The notes under the pieces: generated by a model
Database searches by the model: none
Told to the model about the DNA's origin: nothing
Seen by the model: the letters and a program-made list of their open reading frames with translations, nothing else
Shown here: positions 53,190-61,787 of the stretch, in pieces
Numbering within the stretch: position 1 is the first letter of the stretch
How the letters are laid out: every line of letters starts with the position of its first letter
Source: Methylobacterium oryzae
GTDB taxonomy: Bacteria; Pseudomonadota; Alphaproteobacteria; Rhizobiales; Beijerinckiaceae
Direction: 5' to 3'
Assembly: GCF_021398735.1 (NCBI RefSeq)
Contig: NZ_CP090349.1
Coordinates: forward strand, 1,308,501-1,372,500
Length of the DNA: 64,000 nucleotides
Position numbers and translations under genes: made by a program

Positions 53190-54718
53190 GCGGCGGCTCC
53201 CGTCTGCAGCGGCACCGCGGCCAGCACCGGCACCCGCAGCGAGCGGGCGACCTCCGACGCGCTGCGGTAGGTCTGGGCCAGGATCTCCGCGAGGGCGACG
53301 TAGGCCAGGGCGGCGAGCAGGCCGAGACCGGCCGCGAGCCCGAGGATCAGCGGCCGGTTCGGGCCGGAGGGCAGCCGCGGCGGCACGGCGCGCGCCACGA
53401 GGGCCGAGGAGGTGACGGCCTGCGCGTCGAGACCCGTGCCGGTCTTCAGAGCGTCGATCCGCTTCTGGGTCTCGGTGATCTCGTCGGTGAGCAGGCCCTT
53501 CTGCTGGGTCAGCCGGCCGTAGGCCAGCGCCGCGTCGCTCTGGCCGATGGCCGCCCGGCGGCGGGTCTGCTCGATCCCCGTGATGCTCTGGATCTTCTCG
53601 GCGAGGATGGCGAGCTTCGCCGTGTCGGCGGCGAGGAGCGCCTGATACTTCTGCCGGGCCAGGGCCGCGAGGTCCCGATCGAGGCTCACGAACTCGGGGG
53701 CGGTCGGCCGGAACCGCACCGCCAACTCGGCGCGCTTCGTCCGCAGGTCCGCCCAGCGCTGGTCGAAGGCCGTGACCGTCGGGTCCGCGTCGGGCGGCGT
53801 CGGCTGCCAGCGGTCGGGCCCGGCCTCGCGGGTGCGCTTGAGCCGGGTCTCGACCACCTCGCGCTCGATCTGCGCCGCCGATTTCTGCTTGGCGAGGTCA
53901 GCGAGGGTGCCGAGGTCGTTCTGCTGCTCGATCTCGAAGCTCGCGGTGTTGTTGCCCTTGAGGTAGGTCGAGAGCTGCGCGTCGATGGCGGCGAGGTCGG
54001 CCCGGGCGCGCTCCAGCTTGCTCTGGTAGAACGAGGCGGGAGTCTCGTCGGCGTAGACCTCCACGTGGCGGCGCTTGTAGGCGTCGAGCAGCCGGTTCAG
54101 CGCCTGGGCGGCGAAGTGCGGGTCCGTCCAGGTGAAGCCCGTGAGGATCACGTCCGTCTCCTTCACGAAGACGACCTTGAACGCCGCGAGGTACGCCTCG
54201 TAGAGCTTCTCGTCCGGGGTCAGGTGGCGCAGCAGGCCCACCGCCTCGAACGGGATCCGCACCGTATCGACGACCCAGGTCTTGACCGCCTTCGCGCTCC
54301 GCACGGCCTGACGGCCCTGGTAGATCAGCCAGTCGGTCCAGTCCGCCGGGGGCGGCCCGAGGTCGCCGGTCGGGGTGATCGCCTTCAGCGTCGCAAATTC
54401 GTCGCGCACGATGCTGGGATCGCGCAGGATCTCGATCTCGTTGTTCACGTTCTGCGCGCGCTCCGAGAACATGTAGTTCTGGTTCGCGCCGCCCTGGAGC
54501 GGGGCGCCCGCCTTCTCGCGGCCGAGACGGATGATCAGCTTGGCGTCGGCCGTGTACTCGGCCGGCGTCAGCAGCAGGTAGATCCCGGCGCCGAGGATCG
54601 CCGCGACGAGGATCAGCAGCGCCGGCCGGATGTGCCGGAACAGGGCCGCGAGGGCGTCGCGGAGGTCGAAGGCCGGGCCCTCGACCGCGTCGGCGGCGGT
54701 CAGGTCGCTCTGCCTCAC
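53186..54718 (-). CDS. Wzz/GNVR-type polysaccharide chain-length protein
   Basis: A 510-aa inner-membrane co-polymerase. A helix near residue 35 (IRPALLILVAAILGAGIYLLL, cited as LLILVAAILGAGIYLLL), periplasmic coiled coil (about 230-430), the GNVR-like part SAALVARAVPPRLPSGPNRP with the conserved Pro-Asn-Arg, and a second helix near 460. It controls polymer length and couples to the export lipoprotein. GTG 54718 overlaps the OPX stop, and its own stop overlaps the kinase-like ATG. Confidence 0.88.
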   Translation of the reverse strand: MRQSDLTAADAVEGPAFDLRDALAALFRHIRPALLILVAAILGAGIYLLLTPAEYTADAKLIIRLGREKAGAPLQGGANQNYMFSERAQNVNNEIEILRDPSIVRDEFATLKAITPTGDLGPPPADWTDWLIYQGRQAVRSAKAVKTWVVDTVRIPFEAVGLLRHLTPDEKLYEAYLAAFKVVFVKETDVILTGFTWTDPHFAAQALNRLLDAYKRRHVEVYADETPASFYQSKLERARADLAAIDAQLSTYLKGNNTASFEIEQQNDLGTLADLAKQKSAAQIEREVVETRLKRTREAGPDRWQPTPPDADPTVTAFDQRWADLRTKRAELAVRFRPTAPEFVSLDRDLAALARQKYQALLAADTAKLAILAEKIQSITGIEQTRRRAAIGQSDAALAYGRLTQQKGLLTDEITETQKRIDALKTGTGLDAQAVTSSALVARAVPPRLPSGPNRPLILGLAAGLGLLAALAYVALAEILAQTYRSASEVARSLRVPVLAAVPLQTGAAA

Positions 54719-55869
54719 GTGCCGGACCTCACGGTGGCGCTGGTGGAGGTGCTGGCGGACGGGCCGGTGATGTAGTTCACGCCGAAGCCGGTCCCGTTGA
54801 AGAGCAGGATCTGGCGCACCACGAGGTCCACCGCGCGGGCGGTCTTGGCCAGCAGCGAGGGCGGCACGTAGACGGTGGCGTTGGGCGGCACCACGATCGA
54901 GTCCGCCAAGCCCGGCTGGCCGATGTCGACGATGCGCACGCTGCCGGCCGCCTCGGCGTCGAAGCGGATGATCCGCACGGCCTCGCCGGCCGCGGTCGGC
55001 AGGACGCCGCCGGCCGAGCCCAGGACCTGCGCCAGCGTCCGCGGCCCCTGCAGGGTGACGGGACCCGGCGCGCGGACCTCGCCGAACACCATGGTGTTGG
55101 CCGGGACGAGGCTCGCGAGCCGGACGCTGGTCGTCACCGAGGCCAGCTGGTGCTTGTAGGCGGCGTTCAGGCTGCCCATGACCTCGTGGACGGTCCGGCC
55201 CGCCGCCTGGACCGGAGGCACCATCGGCAGGTTGATCTTGCCGTCCGGCTCGATCGCCAGGACCTTCACGCGGCCCATGTCGGCCCGCTGGGTGAGGTCG
55301 CGGAAATCGTCGGTGACGGTGCGGAACCGGCGCAGCATCAGGGTGACGACCGGATCGATCAGCACGTCGTCGTAGGTGCTCTTGATCAGCGCGGCGGCCG
55401 CCTCCGGCGACAGGCCGGCGACCTTGATGCCGTTCTTGCCCGGCAGCGAGATCCGGCCGTCCGGCCGGACGATCACCGTACGGTTGTATTCCGGGTGCGT
55501 GCGGAAATCGACGTCGAACTCGTCGTTCGGGTTCAGGCGGTAGGTCGGCTGGACGACGCTGGAATCGATCAGGAACGAGACTTCCAGGTTGTCGCCGACG
55601 TTGAGCCGGTAGTTCGCCAGCCCGAGGCGCATGGTCCGCCCGACCTCCTCTTGGGCGGCCGCGACCAGCGCGGCCGGGAGGCCCTCGGTGACCGAGCCGG
55701 TCTGAGCCACGTCGAGGCCGGAGCGCGCCGCGCTCTGCGGGCGCCCGGAACTGCAGCCGGCGAGCAGCGGCGCGCAGGCGACGAGCGCGAGCGCGACCGC
55801 CGAGGCACCGGATGGCCGGCCGGGACGCCGTCGCGCGACACCGAGGAACGCAGACAGGGTAAACGCCAT
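54715..55869 (-). CDS. Outer-membrane polysaccharide export lipoprotein (OPX, Wza-like)
   Basis: A 384-aa lipoprotein: signal sequence ending LLAGC. Poly_export domain YRLNVGDNLEVSFLIDSS with FDVDFRTHPEYNRTVIVRPD, then SLBB-like segments such as VMVFGEVRAPGPVTLQGPR (seen as TMVFGEVRAPGPVTLQGP) and TVYVPPSLLAKTARAVDL near the end. It forms the octameric outer-membrane channel for polymer. First gene of the five-gene operon 55869 to 50009; divergent LuxR regulator upstream. Confidence 0.9.
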   Translation of the reverse strand: MAFTLSAFLGVARRRPGRPSGASAVALALVACAPLLAGCSSGRPQSAARSGLDVAQTGSVTEGLPAALVAAAQEEVGRTMRLGLANYRLNVGDNLEVSFLIDSSVVQPTYRLNPNDEFDVDFRTHPEYNRTVIVRPDGRISLPGKNGIKVAGLSPEAAAALIKSTYDDVLIDPVVTLMLRRFRTVTDDFRDLTQRADMGRVKVLAIEPDGKINLPMVPPVQAAGRTVHEVMGSLNAAYKHQLASVTTSVRLASLVPANTMVFGEVRAPGPVTLQGPRTLAQVLGSAGGVLPTAAGEAVRIIRFDAEAAGSVRIVDIGQPGLADSIVVPPNATVYVPPSLLAKTARAVDLVVRQILLFNGTGFGVNYITGPSASTSTSATVRSGT

Positions 55870-56327
55870 CGACCTTCAGCCGCATCCTGCTCGAGTGCGC
55901 TCGTCCCATCACAACTCGTGATCGAACCGCGCACCGCGATACAATCGCCAAGCTTGGTTAACGAGGCTTGAACCCGGCTCTCGGCAACTCTATCAGAAGT
56001 TGTGTCTGGCAAGCCGTGGCAAAGTGCTGAGCCTCGCCCGCCCCGTAGAGGGGGGCGGGTTCCGGCGCAGGCCGAACGCGTGTGCGCGGCCGGGGCGCAG
56101 TCGTTCCCGCCGCCGGCGGGTCGATGCGCGGATCCCGCCGCGGCGGTGCCGTCTCCCGACAAGTCCCGCGCACGCTCCCGCCGATCTAAACCTGTAATTA
56201 GAGGGATGCTTGCCCGGATTTAAGAACCTGATCTATAGTTCGACGGTATGGAGCCGTACCGAGCGAGGACGAGAGTTCGACAAGCCGGCGCGGGGCGCCA
56301 GTATCCGGCGCGGCGGAGGCGCGTCAC
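55870..56327. promoter_or_regulatory. Divergent EPS / luxR control region
   Basis: 458 bp between the OPX and LuxR-type genes. A GC hairpin CCCGCCCC...GGGGCGGG (56037-56059, 7-nt loop), an imperfect palindrome TCACAACTCGTGA (55909-55921) and CCCGCCG/CGGCGGG at 56106-56120 are present. No gene is supported here. Which sites the LuxR protein uses is unknown. Confidence 0.4.
56210..56239 (+). promoter_or_regulatory. Sigma-70-type promoter of the luxR gene
   Basis: TTGCCC (56210-56215), an 18-bp gap and TATAGT (56234-56239), in the AT-rich part of the divergent region, about 88 bp ahead of the ATG. Confidence 0.5.
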
Positions 56328-57431
56328 ATGTCGGGCGTGAGGCCGGATCTCTTCGCCCGCCTGCACGACGACCTGGAGTCCGGCTTCCGGGAGGACCTCG
56401 AGGAGGCCGTGATCGATCCCGCGCGCTGGCCTGACTTGGCCGAGCGCGTCGTGCGGGCGTCCGGCAGCGAGGGCGCCCTCCTTCTGCGCTCCGACCGGAC
56501 CGGCCTCGAATCGCTCTGCACCGCCTCCCTCGCCGACGCCTCGCGCCGCTACTTCGACGAGGGCTGGCACCGCGACGACCATCGCCTCCGCGGCATCCCG
56601 CTCATGCGGACGCGCGGGATCGCGGTCGATCAGGACTTCACCACGCCGGAGGAGATCGCGCGCCTGCCCTTCTACCAGGACCTGCTGGCCTCCCGCGGCC
56701 TGCGCTGGTTCGCCGGGATCGGCTTCTCCGTGAAGGGACGCCTGTGGTGCCTCTCCCTGCAGCGGACCGTGGAGCAGGGACCGTACGAGCTGCACGAGCA
56801 GCGGCGCCTCGCGACCCTGTCGCCGCTCCTGCAGCGCGCGGGCCTGCTGACGTCGATGGTCGAGCGGGCCCGGCTCGCGGGGCTGACGCAGGCCTTCGAG
56901 CTGATCGACCGCGCCGCCCTGATTCTCGACGCCGACGGACGGGCGCTCCGCTGGAACGACGCGTTCGGCGCCCTCCTCGGGCGCGACCTGAAGCTCTCGG
57001 GCGGCCGCCTCACCGCGGAGGATCCGGAGGCGGCGCGGCAGCTCGAAGCCCTGGCGCGGCCCTCCGGCCGCCCGCCGATCTCGGCGGTCGTCGCGGCGCG
57101 ACGGGACGGGCCGCCGCTCGTGATCCACGTCGTGCCGCTGGTCGGGCCGAGCCGCGGCCTGTTCGCCGGGGCGAGCACGCTGCTCCTCGGGAGCGTGCCC
57201 GGGGCCCCGGCCGCGCCCGCGACCGCGATCCTCCAGGCGGCCTATCGGCTGACCCCGGCGGAGGCGCGCCTCGCCCAGGCGCTGTCGAGCGGGATCTCGC
57301 TGGCCGAAGCCGCTTCGCGATTCGCGATCACCGCGGCGACCGCGCGCTCGCAGCTGAAGGCGATCTTCGCCAAGACCGGAGCGACGCGCCAGTCGGATCT
57401 CGTGCGGCTCGTGGCCGGGCTCGCGCGCTGA
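56328..57431 (+). CDS. LuxR-type helix-turn-helix regulator
   Basis: A 367-aa regulator with a C-terminal LuxR/FixJ HTH (about 300-365: YRLTPAEARLAQALSSGISL, AEAASRFAITAATARSQLKA, IFAKTGATRQSDLVRLV) where T-P-A-E-A and the T-x-R-S-x-L-K-x-I-F recognition helix are typical. The N-terminal ~250 residues have a PAS/GAF-like feel but no motif I can name, so the signal is unknown. It faces the OPX-Wzz operon and is the likely local regulator. GGAGG precedes ATG 56328. Confidence 0.85.
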   Translation: MSGVRPDLFARLHDDLESGFREDLEEAVIDPARWPDLAERVVRASGSEGALLLRSDRTGLESLCTASLADASRRYFDEGWHRDDHRLRGIPLMRTRGIAVDQDFTTPEEIARLPFYQDLLASRGLRWFAGIGFSVKGRLWCLSLQRTVEQGPYELHEQRRLATLSPLLQRAGLLTSMVERARLAGLTQAFELIDRAALILDADGRALRWNDAFGALLGRDLKLSGGRLTAEDPEAARQLEALARPSGRPPISAVVAARRDGPPLVIHVVPLVGPSRGLFAGASTLLLGSVPGAPAAPATAILQAAYRLTPAEARLAQALSSGISLAEAASRFAITAATARSQLKAIFAKTGATRQSDLVRLVAGLAR

Positions 57432-57529
57432 GGGGTCACGGTTCCGAGAGGCGCGCGGCCCTGTCGCGTCGGCGCCGGAACGGGTGGGGCCGGCCGCCGG
57501 TTGCCGCAGGAACGACAGGAGATGTCTCG

Positions 57530-57730
57530 ATGACGAATCGGATCGCACTCGTTTCCGCCCTGGCCGTCGCGGGCCTGCTGGCCGGCGCGCCCGCCCAGGC
57601 GAAGGGCTGCCTCAAGGGCGCCGTGGTCGGCGGAGTCGCCGGGCACATGGCCGGACACGGCAAGATGGGCGCGGCCGCGGGCTGCGCGATCGGTCACCAC
57701 AACGCCAACAAGAAGGCCAAGCAGGGCTGA
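57530..57730 (+). CDS. Small secreted glycine-zipper-like protein
   Basis: A 66-aa protein: signal peptide (ALVSALAVAGLLAGAPAQA, cleavage before KGCLKG), then a 40-residue mature peptide VVGGVAGHMAGHGKMGAAAG-like, with G-x3-G spacing, two cysteines (GCLKG, AGCAIGHH) and His pairs. Glycine-zipper peptides associate with membranes; metal binding by HH/Cys is possible. AGGAGATG is the ribosome site. No homologue with known function recognised. Confidence 0.75.
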   Translation: MTNRIALVSALAVAGLLAGAPAQAKGCLKGAVVGGVAGHMAGHGKMGAAAGCAIGHHNANKKAKQG

Positions 57731-58124
57731 CCGTCCCGACGCCGTCTACTTTGACGGCGATCGGATCGGCCAGAGGGTGATGACCAAGTCATCGCCGCTT
57801 CTCCGAAGCCGGATTCCCAGCGGAATCCGGCTTCGCTGCGTTCTGGGCCATGGCGCCAGCGAGATCGGTTCGCGCGGCACCTGACCTTCTCACCCAGATG
57901 ACGGGACCGTCGGCGCGGCGCCCGCCGACCCGGACCGCCCGCGCGTCCACGTCTCCAGTCGCCCTCGCTCCACCCTTTCGCACCGCGTCGCGCTCGGCCC
58001 CCCGCCCGCAAGCCCCGCGCAAGCCAGCCGTTGACCTTACTTTCGAGCTATTCTAATTAAGAACTGTGGAGGGCGCGCCGCCGAGGCGGTCCCCTCCCTC
58101 CGAGATACCCGATGGAGAGACCCG
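57731..58124. other. Intergenic region with hairpins, no gene seen
   Basis: 394 bp. It contains the small palindrome GATGAC-CAA-GTCATC (57779-57793), the long hairpin at 57805-57834, and an AT-rich stretch around 58035-58065 (TATTCTAATTAAGAACTG) that may be the promoter of the 58125 gene. Frames here show no protein-like features. Confidence 0.45.
57805..57834. terminator. Perfect 13-bp hairpin
   Basis: GAAGCCGGATTCC, loop CAGC, GGAATCCGGCTTC. It lies 74 bp after the stop of the small secreted protein gene. No T-tract, so it may terminate or protect the mRNA end. Confidence 0.55.
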
Positions 58125-58334
58125 ATGGCCGGTTCCGCGAACGCCGCTTGCGAAAGCTGCCGCTTCTTCGACGATCACAAGCTCAACGGTGCCCAGGCGC
58201 AGGGTGACGAGGGCCTCTGCCGCTTCAATCCGCCGGTCAGCCAGCCGGCCCCCGAGTCGAAGGGTCTCTGGCCGGTCGTGGCCTCGAAGGACTGGTGCGG
58301 CCACTTCACGGCCGAGATGTCCGCCGCCGAGTAA
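58125..58334 (+). CDS. Small four-cysteine protein of unknown function
   Basis: A 69-aa soluble protein with cysteines at 9, 12, 32 and 58 in the pattern C-x2-C-RFFD, LCRFNPP, DWCGHF. The spacing fits a zinc or iron-sulfur site. Similar C-x2-C ... C-R-x-x-P-P ... W-C-G-x-F small proteins occur across alphaproteobacteria and phages (recalled, not checked). It is the only gene in its transcript; an AGATACCCGATGGAGAG-type leader gives GGAGA before the ATG. Confidence 0.72.
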   Translation: MAGSANAACESCRFFDDHKLNGAQAQGDEGLCRFNPPVSQPAPESKGLWPVVASKDWCGHFTAEMSAAE

Positions 58335-58476
58335 GTCATCGCATCCTCGAGCCGTGCGGGATCTGCGCCGAGGCGCCGGTCCTGCCGAGGCTCCGCCACC
58401 CTCCGCGGGATCGAGCCGCGCCCGGCTCGTGCGGGGGAGATTGCCGGAGCCGCGCCGCCTCGCGTAACCTGCGGCC

Positions 58477-59007
58477 GTGACAGACGTGATACGCCCGGCC
58501 ACGGAGGCCGACCTTCCCGCCATCGCGGCGATCTACGGCGACGCCGTCGCCTCCAGCACGGCCAGCTTCGAGACGGAGCCGCCGACGCTGGCCGAGATGA
58601 CGCGCCGCTTCGAGGTGCTGCGCGCGGGCGGCTTTCCCTACCTCGTGGCCGAACGGGACGGCGCGGTCGCGGGCTACGCCTATGCCGGCCCCTATCACCA
58701 GCGCGCCGCCTATCGCTCGACCCTCGAGGATTCGATCTACGTCGCCCGGACGGCCCGAGGAGGCGGGGTCGGCCGGCGCCTGCTCACCGCCCTGATCGCG
58801 GCGAGCGAGCAGATCGACTGCCGGACCCTGGTCGCCATCATCGCCGAGAGCGGCTCACCCGCCTCGATCGCGCTGCACGCGAGCCTCGGCTTCACGCCCG
58901 TCGGAACGCTCGCGGGAGTCGGCCACAAGCACGGGCGCTGGCTCGATGTGACGCTCATGCAGCGCAGCCTGGGACCCGGCCGCAGCCTTCCGCCGACGCG
59001 GATCTGA
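58477..59007 (+). CDS. GNAT N-acetyltransferase (phosphinothricin acetyltransferase-like)
   Basis: A 176-aa GNAT. The fold starts VIRPATEADLPAIAAIYGDA, with YLVAERDGAVAGYAYAGPYHQRAAYRSTLEDSIYVA cited as GYAYAGPYHQRAAYR, and the acetyl-CoA loop RGGGVGRRLLTALI. The W/F-x-R and YHQRxAYR segments match the Pat/Bar/YncA (MnaT) branch, which acetylates phosphinothricin, methionine sulfone or similar amino acids. GTG 58477 starts directly at the fold. Confidence 0.87.
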   Translation: MTDVIRPATEADLPAIAAIYGDAVASSTASFETEPPTLAEMTRRFEVLRAGGFPYLVAERDGAVAGYAYAGPYHQRAAYRSTLEDSIYVARTARGGGVGRRLLTALIAASEQIDCRTLVAIIAESGSPASIALHASLGFTPVGTLAGVGHKHGRWLDVTLMQRSLGPGRSLPPTRI

Positions 59008-59244
59008 CCGTCCAAGGCGCACCGATCCCAGTATCGCCGGGTCGATTCCCGTCCAGAGCCGCGGCTGAGTTGTCATGATGCGGACAACTTCGCGCGGGAG
59101 AGGGCGGGCATGACGCGCACGCCGTCCGGTTCTCGGCGCGGGCGCGATGGCGCGGAGGGAGCGATCTTTCCTGCGCGGAAGCGGCACACGCGAGGGCGGG
59201 CGGTCAAGGCTCCATCACGACTCGCGAGGGATGGGAGTTCGGGT

Positions 59245-59859
59245 ATGCGGTTTACATCGATCGGACGCCGGGTTGCGCCGCTCGCGATCCTGGCGCTCTC
59301 GGCGCTGGCGGGCACGGCCCAGGCCAAGACGCCGACCGATCCCAGCGGCACCTATCTCACCGAGGACGGCCGCGCGCGCGTGCGCCTCGAGAAGTGCGGG
59401 ACCGCGGGTGACCGGCTCTGCGGATACGTGGTGTGGCTGAAGGTCCCGCTGAACGACAAGGGCGAGCCGCGGATCGACTTCAAGAACCCCGATCCCAAGA
59501 AGCAGGCCCGGCCGTCCCTCGGACACCAGCTGATCCTGGGCCTGAAGCCGAATGCCGACGCCCATTACGAGGGCAAGATCTACAATTCCGAGGACGGCAA
59601 GTCCTACGACGTCACCATCTGGACCGAGACGCCCGGCGAGCTGACGGTGCGCGGTTGCCTGATCGCGTTCCTGTGCAAGTCCCAGACCTGGACCAAGGTG
59701 ACCGATCTCGCGCCCGGCCAGCTCCCCGGCCCGACCAACGGTGCGAACGGTCCGCGCAGCGATCCCGAATACGCCACCGCCGCCCCGAAGCCGACCGCCA
59801 AGGCCGGCGCGAAGCCGGCCCAGAAGCCCGGCGCCGCCGAGGCGCCCAAGGAGGAGTGA
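59245..59859 (+). CDS. Secreted DUF2147 domain-containing protein
   Basis: A 204-aa exported protein: signal peptide to about residue 27 (ALAGTAQA), then DUF2147: PSGTYLTEDGRARVRLEKCG, LCGYVVWLK, GKIYNSEDGKSYDVTI, LTVRGCLIAFLCKSQTWTKV. Paired cysteines suggest a disulfide. The C-terminal ~45 residues are a Pro/Ala/Lys tail (KPTAKAGAKPAQKPG). DUF2147 proteins have a lipocalin-like barrel and unknown role in the envelope. The frame is open further upstream, but ATG 59245 alone gives a signal peptide. Confidence 0.82.
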   Translation: MRFTSIGRRVAPLAILALSALAGTAQAKTPTDPSGTYLTEDGRARVRLEKCGTAGDRLCGYVVWLKVPLNDKGEPRIDFKNPDPKKQARPSLGHQLILGLKPNADAHYEGKIYNSEDGKSYDVTIWTETPGELTVRGCLIAFLCKSQTWTKVTDLAPGQLPGPTNGANGPRSDPEYATAAPKPTAKAGAKPAQKPGAAEAPKEE

Positions 59860-59887
59860 CCGGCGCGGACCCGCGCGTGGCCGGCCC

Positions 59888-61111
59888 TCAGTCGGCCAGG
59901 GCCGCGTAGGTCAGGACGCGCAGCTCGCGCCGGATCGGCAGGGCCGAGGACGGAACGAGCTGCGTCATGAGCACCACCGACAGATCCTCGGCCGGGTCGA
60001 TCCAGAACGCCGTCGAGGCGAGGCCGCCCCAGGCGACCTCGCCCGGCGTGCCGAGGATCTGGGCCCGGGCGGGGTCGAGCATCACCGAGAAGCCGAGGCC
60101 GAAGCCGATGCCGGTGTAGGAGGTCTCGGCGAAGCGCGGCGTGCCCATCGCAGCCAGGTCGCCCGGCAGGTGGTTCGCCAGCATCAGGTCGACCGTCTTG
60201 CGGCCCAGGAGGCGCGCGCCGTCGAGGGTCCCCCGGTTGAGGATCATCCGGCAGAAGCGCTGATAGTCCGCGGCCGTCGAGACGAGGCCGCCGCCGCCCG
60301 ACGCGATGGCGGGCGCGCGCGCGAAGGCCGTGTCCACGGAATCGTCGAACAGGCGCAGCTGCCGCGCGCGGTCGTACGCGTAGGTGGCGCAGAAGCGCGG
60401 CATCAGCTCGGGCCGCACGTGGAAGTCGGTATCGACCAGGCCGAGGGGCCCGATCACCGCCTCGCGGAGGTGGTCGGCGAACGGGCGGCCGGTCAGCGCG
60501 GCCACGTACTGGCCGAGCACGTCGGTGGCGACGCTGTAGTTCCAGGCGCTGCCCGGCTGGGCGAGGAGCGGCAGCTTCGCGACCCGCGCGGTCATCTCGG
60601 CGAGGGTGCCCTCGCGCGCCAGGAAGTCGACGCCCTGCTCGCGGTACTGCGCGTCGACCAGGGTCGCCTCCATGAAGCCGTAGGTCAGCCCGGCCGTGTG
60701 GGTCAGCAGGTCCCGCACGGTGATCGCCCGGCGGGCCGGCTCGGTCTCGAGCTTCGCGCGGTTGCCGCCCACGGCGACGCGCATCTCGGCGAACTCGGGC
60801 AGGACCCGGGAGATCGGATCGTCGAGCTGGAACAGGCCCTGCTCGTAGAGCTGCATCACCGCCACTGAGGTCAGCGGCTTGGTCATCGAGTAGATCCGGG
60901 CGACCGTGTCGAGGGTGAACGGCGTTGCCCGGGCGAGGTCGGCCTGCCCGCAGGCGCGCGCGAAGGCGACGCGCCCGCGCCGCGCCACGGTGACCGACAG
61001 GCCGGCCAGCCGGCCGTCGCCGACGAGGCGGTCCATCCACGGCGCGATCCGGGCGAGCCCCTCCGGGCTGACCCCGGCGCCGGTCGGATCGGTCTCGGTC
61101 AGCGCGCTCAT
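59888..61111 (-). CDS. Serine hydrolase, beta-lactamase/transpeptidase-like
   Basis: A 407-aa class C-type fold enzyme. Nucleophile motif S-x-x-K in IYSMTKPLTSVAV near residue 95, the Y-x-N equivalent WNYSVATDVLG, and a H/K-x-G-type loop near PGEVAWGGLAS. No signal peptide, so cytosolic esterase or D-aminopeptidase-like activity (EstB type) is more likely than antibiotic resistance. Monocistronic; divergence of its C-terminal loop leaves the substrate open. Confidence 0.88.
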   Translation of the reverse strand: MSALTETDPTGAGVSPEGLARIAPWMDRLVGDGRLAGLSVTVARRGRVAFARACGQADLARATPFTLDTVARIYSMTKPLTSVAVMQLYEQGLFQLDDPISRVLPEFAEMRVAVGGNRAKLETEPARRAITVRDLLTHTAGLTYGFMEATLVDAQYREQGVDFLAREGTLAEMTARVAKLPLLAQPGSAWNYSVATDVLGQYVAALTGRPFADHLREAVIGPLGLVDTDFHVRPELMPRFCATYAYDRARQLRLFDDSVDTAFARAPAIASGGGGLVSTAADYQRFCRMILNRGTLDGARLLGRKTVDLMLANHLPGDLAAMGTPRFAETSYTGIGFGLGFSVMLDPARAQILGTPGEVAWGGLASTAFWIDPAEDLSVVLMTQLVPSSALPIRRELRVLTYAALAD

Positions 61112-61163
61112 GCGGTCTCCTCGTCGTGGCTTTCCGCGAACGTAGAAGGGGCGGGGGACGAAA

Positions 61164-61715
61164 TCACCAGCCCATCGTCCCGGGACTGCCCTTGAACGGA
61201 CCGACGATGCCGGGTGTGATCCAGCCGCCGTAGAAGTTTCCCGGTTGCGGCGTCACCGGGTCCGTCCCGACGAAGCAGGCATCCATCGGGCCGGCGTAGA
61301 ACGCGACGTAGCCGGCGATCGCGCGGAAATCCGGGGTCGGATCCGGGTAGGCCCAGGCCGCCCCGGGCACGAGACGGTCGCCGCCGTGCACGTCGAACAG
61401 GACCGCCTGTCCCTTCCACTCGCAGATCCCGCCGCGCCGCCGGTTCACGAGCGTCCCGTCCGCGATGTCGGCGGGCGGCAGGTAGTAGGTCGGCGCGTGC
61501 GAGGTCTCGAGCACCCGGAACCCGGAACCCGTCTCGGCGATGACGCGGCCGCCGAGCACGACCCGCAGCCGGTCCGGGACGGATTCGAGCCGCGGCGGCC
61601 GCGGATAGTCCCAGACGCTCTCCTCGCCCGGTCCGACCGGATCGGGAACGGGCCGAAAGGGCGATCCGCGCATGGAGAACCTCGTGTTGTGCCGGTGCGG
61701 ATCCAGATAGGGCAC
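61164..61715 (-). CDS. DUF427 domain-containing protein
   Basis: A 183-aa protein of the DUF427 family: ESVPDRLRVVLGGRVIAETG, RVLETSHAPTYYLP, ICEWKGQAVLFDV, and WAYPDPTPDFRAIAGYVAFY are characteristic. Function unknown. The N-terminal 25 residues precede the domain; Met15 is an alternative start. Separate from the serine hydrolase by 52 bp on the same strand, possibly co-transcribed. Confidence 0.85.
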   Translation of the reverse strand: MPYLDPHRHNTRFSMRGSPFRPVPDPVGPGEESVWDYPRPPRLESVPDRLRVVLGGRVIAETGSGFRVLETSHAPTYYLPPADIADGTLVNRRRGGICEWKGQAVLFDVHGGDRLVPGAAWAYPDPTPDFRAIAGYVAFYAGPMDACFVGTDPVTPQPGNFYGGWITPGIVGPFKGSPGTMGW

Positions 61716-61787
61716 TGCGGCCGGCGTTTGTCGTCCGGCGCGCCCGTGCTAGCCCGTCGCCGACACTCGAGCCCGGGATCGCCCGCG

